A DNA stretch of 9,974 nt from Acidobacteriota bacterium (GTDB lineage: Bacteria; Acidobacteriota; Thermoanaerobaculia; Thermoanaerobaculales; Sulfomarinibacteraceae): positions 1-9,974 of the forward strand of contig DAOWFV010000154.1 in the NCBI GenBank assembly GCA_030637805.1, read 5' to 3'. Made by a program: the position numbers and the translations under genes. Below, in pieces: positions 5,995 through 9,974 of this stretch. Each line of letters opens with the position of its first letter. Positions within the stretch are counted from its first letter, which is position 1. Below the pieces are notes generated by a model. It made no database searches. It worked only from the letters and a program-made list of their open reading frames with translations, and was not told where the DNA came from.

Positions 5995-8448
5995 TCAGCT
6001 ATCTTCCACGGGCTCGTCGGATTCGTCATCCTCGCCTGACTTTCCTTCAAAGGTCCTACCGTCCCCCTTGGCCGCCTGGCGCATGAGGCGCACCATGTCG
6101 TCAAGACGCCGCTGGCAGGCGCCGTAGACGCTTCCCTCGCTCCAACCGGTAGCTTCGTCCCACTCTCCCGCGAGCTTCCCGGAGAGCAACTCGATACCGT
6201 CCTCGATGGTGTCCACGGCCCACACGTGGAATCGCCCCTCGGCCACCGCAGCCGCCACCTCGGCCTCGAGGTGTAGATCCTCCACGTTGGCTTCCGGAAT
6301 CAAGACCCCTTGGCCGCCGGTCAGATCTTGCGTCTTACACACCCGGAAGAAGCCCTCGACCTTTTCGTTTACTCCGCCGATCGCCTGGACATTCCCGTGC
6401 TGGTCCACCGAGCCGGTCACCGCCACCTCCTGGCGAAGCGGCTCTCCCGAGAGGGCGGAGAGGATGGCATAGACCTCGGTGGACGAGGCCGAGTCACCGT
6501 CGATGCCACCGTACGATTGCTCGAAGGTGACCGAACAGCTCATCGCCAGGGGCGCCCGGCGCGCGAAGGTCCCGCGCAGAAAGCCGGTGAGGATGCCCAC
6601 TCCCTTGTCGTAGCTCGGCCCCGACAGCCCGGCCTGCCGCTCGATGTTGATCACACCTTCGCGCCCGAGACCGACCTGGGCGGTGATCCGTGAGGGCTTG
6701 CCGAAGCGGTGGTGCCCGAGGTCGTAGACCGCGAGACCGTTCACCTGTCCCACCACGCTCCCGGTCGTCTCAACCCGAATCACACCCTCCTCGATCAACT
6801 CGTGGGAACGGTCCTCGCTCAAAGAATGACGCCGTCGGCGAGCGGTACAGGCGGCGGCCACGTGCTCGCGCGAGATCATCACCGCTTCCGCGCTCCGCGC
6901 CTGATAGGCCGCCTCCCGCAAGAGATCTGAGAGGTCGGAAAACCGGATCGAGAACCGCCGCCGCCAGCTCCCCATGTTCACGGCCTCCTCGAGCATTGCC
7001 GCCATTCCGCTCCTTTCCATCTCGGGGAGATCCTCCTCCTCGGTGACCTTCCGCCACACCGACAGGAGGTCTTTGGCGTGGGTCTTGGACGCCCGCAGTA
7101 CGTTGTCGAAATCCGCCAGGACCTTGAAGATCTTGGAAAAGTCGGTGTCGTAGCGGAAGAGCAGGTCGTAGATGGAGCGGCTGCCGATGACCACCACCTT
7201 CACCTTGATGGGCACCGGCTCCGGCTTGAGGACCGAGGCGCCCAACACCAGGCTCTCGATCGACTGGATCTGGACGCGGCGGTACTTGAGGGCGCGTTTG
7301 AGACCCGGCCACACCCGCGGCTCCATCAGCAAGTCGTCGGCGTTGAGGATAAGGAATCCGCCGTTGGCGCGCATCAGCGAGCCGGCTCGGATGCGCATGA
7401 ACGAGGTCACCGCCTCCCCGGACTGGGTCAGGGTGCGTTCGACGGTGCCGAAGAGGTTGGTGTAGGTGGGTTCGGTCTCCATCACCACCGGGCTTCCGCT
7501 GAGATCGGTGTTGTCAACGACCACGTTGACCCGCCAGCGCAGGAATCGATCCATGTCGCCGGGAATGTCCTCGTCGGAGACCATGAACAACTCCAGGTTC
7601 TCAGCGAGATCCTGACCCACCGCCTCGAGATATTGATCGGCACGCTCGTCGTCCACGACCTTGCGAATCCTGTTCACGGCATCGTCGAACGCCGGTTCGA
7701 GCAGCTTGCGCCGCACATCCTCTACCCGGTGCTGGGCACTCCTCCGAATCTCCGCCACCTCCTGGAAGACATCGCGGAGCCTCTCGGTAAGCTCCCCGTG
7801 TAACTCCTGCAGACGTTCCACCTCCTCGGAGCTGAGCGATTCGGCCTCCACCAACGCCGAAAGCTGTTCGAGGGGAACCGGCTTGTCGTCCACCACGGGC
7901 AGGACCTCGGGCCGCGTGACCAGCCCGGCCTGGACTTGAACCAGGCTGAAACCCGCCTCCTTCACCTCTTTTTCAAAAGCCTCAGTCAGCTCCCGCTCCT
8001 GACGCTGCAATGGCTCTACCGCCCGCTCGATGCGTGAGCGAAAATCCTTGTCGTTGAGGATGCCGGGCAGGTTTTCCGAAAGCTCCCGCACAAGATCATC
8101 CATGCCGTCCTTGAGCTTGCAGCCCGCTCCGGCTTTGAGGAAGAGGGCGCTCGGCTCCTCCGGCTTGCGAAAGTTGAAGACAAAGCAAACATCATCCGGC
8201 CGCACCTCGCCCTCGGCGAGGCGCTCAACGAAGCTCTTGATGGTGGTCAGCCGGCCCGTGCCCGACAGGCCAGTGACAAAGATGTTGTAGCCGATGCCGT
8301 GCATCCCCAGTCCGAAGGCGATGGCCTCCACGGCCCGATCCTGGGCAACAATGGTGGTTGCCGGCTTCACCGCCGTCGAGTCGGGTTTCGGGATCCACGA
8401 GTCCGGGCATCGCCAAACGACGTCCTCTGCAGCCAGCTTTCGGATCAT
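5995..8448 (-). CDS. Lon-like AAA protease (AAA_32/Lon_C family, YcbZ-related), complete
   Basis: The 817-residue protein belongs to the Lon-related family that lacks the canonical Lon N-domain. It is expected to be a cytoplasmic ATPase-protease, although substrates of the family are poorly known. The N-terminal ATPase part has VAQDRAVEAIAFGLGMHGIGYNIFVTG followed by a variant P-loop GLSGTGRLT (60-68), in which Arg66 replaces the usual Lys. A long charged helical insertion (about 115-280) comes next, then the rest of the AAA core (RANGGFLILNADDLL, 350-364; VVVIGSRSIYDLL, 408-420) and its helical lid. The C-terminal Lon protease domain (about 555-755) has catalytic Ser653 in DGDSAS and Lys696 in GGVNEK; the 43-residue spacing equals that of E. 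coli Lon Ser679-Lys722. An acidic tail of about 60 residues follows. ATG at 8446-8448 overlaps the upstream RND stop by 4 bp and has GAGGAGGAG before it, so the two genes are probably one operon. Confidence 0.93.
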   Translation of the reverse strand: MIRKLAAEDVVWRCPDSWIPKPDSTAVKPATTIVAQDRAVEAIAFGLGMHGIGYNIFVTGLSGTGRLTTIKSFVERLAEGEVRPDDVCFVFNFRKPEEPSALFLKAGAGCKLKDGMDDLVRELSENLPGILNDKDFRSRIERAVEPLQRQERELTEAFEKEVKEAGFSLVQVQAGLVTRPEVLPVVDDKPVPLEQLSALVEAESLSSEEVERLQELHGELTERLRDVFQEVAEIRRSAQHRVEDVRRKLLEPAFDDAVNRIRKVVDDERADQYLEAVGQDLAENLELFMVSDEDIPGDMDRFLRWRVNVVVDNTDLSGSPVVMETEPTYTNLFGTVERTLTQSGEAVTSFMRIRAGSLMRANGGFLILNADDLLMEPRVWPGLKRALKYRRVQIQSIESLVLGASVLKPEPVPIKVKVVVIGSRSIYDLLFRYDTDFSKIFKVLADFDNVLRASKTHAKDLLSVWRKVTEEEDLPEMERSGMAAMLEEAVNMGSWRRRFSIRFSDLSDLLREAAYQARSAEAVMISREHVAAACTARRRRHSLSEDRSHELIEEGVIRVETTGSVVGQVNGLAVYDLGHHRFGKPSRITAQVGLGREGVINIERQAGLSGPSYDKGVGILTGFLRGTFARRAPLAMSCSVTFEQSYGGIDGDSASSTEVYAILSALSGEPLRQEVAVTGSVDQHGNVQAIGGVNEKVEGFFRVCKTQDLTGGQGVLIPEANVEDLHLEAEVAAAVAEGRFHVWAVDTIEDGIELLSGKLAGEWDEATGWSEGSVYGACQRRLDDMVRLMRQAAKGDGRTFEGKSGEDDESDEPVEDS

Positions 8449-8460
8449 ATTCTCCTCCTC
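8445..8460 (-). promoter_or_regulatory. Stop-start overlap and Shine-Dalgarno joining RND and Lon-like genes
   Basis: The minus strand has GAGGAGGAG (8452-8460), then AAT and ATGA, where ATG (8446-8448) starts the Lon-like gene and TGA (8445-8447) ends the RND gene. The Shine-Dalgarno lies in the last codons of the RND gene. This arrangement usually means translational coupling from one mRNA. Confidence 0.8.
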
Positions 8461-9974
8461 AGTGTCAGCAGCGCCGGAAGCAGCGTGATGCTCAGCACCG
8501 CTGTCGACACGGCGCCGAGGATCGCGGCGGCCCCCACCGATCGTAGACCGGGGTAGTGCGAGAGCACCAGAGACCCGAATCCGACCACGGTGGTCAGGGC
8601 CGCTACGGCGATCGCCTTTCCGGTCTCGGCGAGCGCCGCCGGATCGCCCCCGGATTCGTACCAGCGATGCAGCAGATGGACACCGTAATCAACCCCGATG
8701 CCGATGATCATCGTGAGCACGAAGATGTTCAGGAAGTTGAGGCGCAGACCGAGCAACGCCATTGCGCCGAGCATCCAGGCCATTCCGACAATCAGCGGCA
8801 GCAGCCCCAGCAGCGCTTTCAGCGGCCCGCCGAGGTCGGCCCACATCAGGGCAAAGACAACAATAATCCCCAGGACAGAGGCCTTCACCGCATCATCCCA
8901 CACGATCCTGCGTAGCTCCGCTGAAATCACGTTGGTCCCGGCGAGAACCGCCCCGAGATGTTCCTCGACCACCGCTTTCAGGGCCGGTGAAGCTCCCCTC
9001 CTCCACTCGCCGACGGGTGGGTAGCAGTAGATCACCGCCGACACCTCATCCTCTGAAACCGCCACGTACCGGTCGACAACCCGCGCCAGGGAAGTTCCCT
9101 CGAGATCGGCGAGGGACAGCGGGCTGCGCCGGTCGAGGGCGGTGACGAGGTGGTCGATGCCCTCGCGAAAGGCCGACGGGTTGAGGCCAGCCCCGCGAAG
9201 GGCGTCGGCAAACCTGTCGGCGAACCCTTCGAGCCGCGGCGCCTCCTCCTCGAGCTTCCCGATCGCCTCCTCCTGCGCGGCCTGCGAGGGAATCACCCCG
9301 GCAATGGTGTCGACGCCGACCAGGTTCTTCCCATCCACCAGCGCCTCGAGCGCGGGCAATGCTGCGCGGCATTTCGCCAGCGCCTCCGCCTCGTCGGCGC
9401 CGTCGAAGCGCAACATCATCGGCGAGAACCGGAGGCCGAATGCCTCCATGACCTCTTGCCGGAGCTGGATCGCCCGATTGTCGCCGGAACGCATGTTGCG
9501 AAAATCATCGTCCCACTGCAGGCGGGTGGCTGCGAGACCGAGGAACAAGCTGACCGCCGCGGCGATGGCAATGGTCATACCCGGCCGACGCATGCTCGCC
9601 AAGCACAGGATGTCGGATCCGAACGAGTGGAGGTAGAGCGGACGGTCACGGCCCCCCCGGCGCTGAAAGAGGGTGAGCAGGGCCGGCAGCAGCAAGTAGA
9701 CCGTGAGCACCAGGAGCAGGATCCCCGTTCCGGTGAGCAGGCCGAGCTCCCACAGGCCTGCGAAGTCGGTCACGAGGAAGGCGAAAAAGGTGGCGGCGGT
9801 GGTCACCGCGCCCAGCAGCACACCGACCCCCGTGTGCCGCCCCATCGTATCCCCCGCCTCTTCGTGGGATGCGCCCGCCTGGCGTTCCTCCACGTAGCGG
9901 GCATACAAGACGATCACGAAGTCGATCCCGAGGCCGATGATCAGTCCCCCGAAGGCCGAGGTCAGGGAGTTGAT
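8445..9974 (-). CDS. RND/MMPL-family transporter, C-terminal part (HpnN-like), 5' end outside window
   Basis: The frame is open to the window edge, so 509 residues are visible and the N-terminal part is missing. A GTG at 9915-9917 is internal: the codons before it continue a membrane helix (GLIIGLGIDF). The visible part begins in the first transmembrane bundle (GLGIDFVIVLYARY, about 10-26; helices at about 50-69 and 76-103), followed by a helix at 132-152 opening the second half, a large soluble domain (about 153-360), and five more helices (about 363-379, 384-410, 415-436, 455-472, 478-505). The charged helix motif GIGVDYGVH (Asp429) is the second-half counterpart of GLGIDF. Such proton-driven proteins export lipids or other hydrophobic molecules; the layout resembles hopanoid-associated HpnN and MmpL/COG1033 proteins, but cargo cannot be assigned. 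It overlaps the Lon-like gene by 4 bp. Confidence 0.9.
   Translation of the reverse strand: MNSLTSAFGGLIIGLGIDFVIVLYARYVEERQAGASHEEAGDTMGRHTGVGVLLGAVTTAATFFAFLVTDFAGLWELGLLTGTGILLLVLTVYLLLPALLTLFQRRGGRDRPLYLHSFGSDILCLASMRRPGMTIAIAAAVSLFLGLAATRLQWDDDFRNMRSGDNRAIQLRQEVMEAFGLRFSPMMLRFDGADEAEALAKCRAALPALEALVDGKNLVGVDTIAGVIPSQAAQEEAIGKLEEEAPRLEGFADRFADALRGAGLNPSAFREGIDHLVTALDRRSPLSLADLEGTSLARVVDRYVAVSEDEVSAVIYCYPPVGEWRRGASPALKAVVEEHLGAVLAGTNVISAELRRIVWDDAVKASVLGIIVVFALMWADLGGPLKALLGLLPLIVGMAWMLGAMALLGLRLNFLNIFVLTMIIGIGVDYGVHLLHRWYESGGDPAALAETGKAIAVAALTTVVGFGSLVLSHYPGLRSVGAAAILGAVSTAVLSITLLPALLTLRRRI

Noticed and set aside
5862..6086. Plus-strand small protein with a repeated CDLKPET-like sequence
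   Set aside because: Its repeats are simply the heptamer array translated in frame (three 7-bp units make seven codons), and it runs into antisense of the Lon-like gene. There is no start context or homology.
9915..9917. GTG as the true start of the RND gene
   Set aside because: The frame stays open to the window edge and the preceding codons encode GLIIGLGIDF, the first half of a conserved transmembrane helix, so the gene continues outside the window.

Overview
This window is GC-rich bacterial DNA in which every credible gene lies on the minus strand. In transcription order, from high to low coordinates, they are: the C-terminal part of an RND/MMPL-type membrane transporter, a Lon-like AAA protease, a membrane-anchored M23 (LytM-type) metallopeptidase, secA, and guaB. 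The Sec motor, murein hydrolase and RND exporter suggest a Gram-negative envelope. Acidobacteriota or a deltaproteobacterial lineage would fit the gene content and the abundant intergenic repeats, but this is an impression and cannot be shown from the sequence.

Layout: 1-108 is a degenerate 7-bp tandem repeat ending at the guaB stop. guaB (109-1584) follows secA (1589-4378) with 4 bp between them, so the two are probably cotranscribed and translationally coupled. The 392-bp gap 4379-4770 holds a possible secA leader with two mutually exclusive hairpins, a 7-bp array of GAATTC palindromes, and an AT-rich heptad repeat folded into a long inverted repeat at the end of the M23 gene. The M23 gene (4771-5652) has a good sigma70-type promoter and a CRP/FNR-family-like palindrome upstream. 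The gap 5653-5994 also carries heptamer repeats in both orientations. The Lon-like gene (5995-8448) overlaps the RND gene (8445-9974, cut by the window edge) by 4 bp.

Functionally this is mostly core physiology: GTP synthesis (GuaB), protein export (SecA), cell-wall remodelling (M23), and a protease coupled to an envelope transporter. I see no defence system, prophage, CRISPR, tRNA or rRNA. The most unusual material is non-coding. Every gap over 100 bp carries repeats with a 7-bp period, in three unrelated unit sequences, and three of the repeat tracts lie at or near the 3' end of a gene. The secA leader architecture is the other item worth testing.
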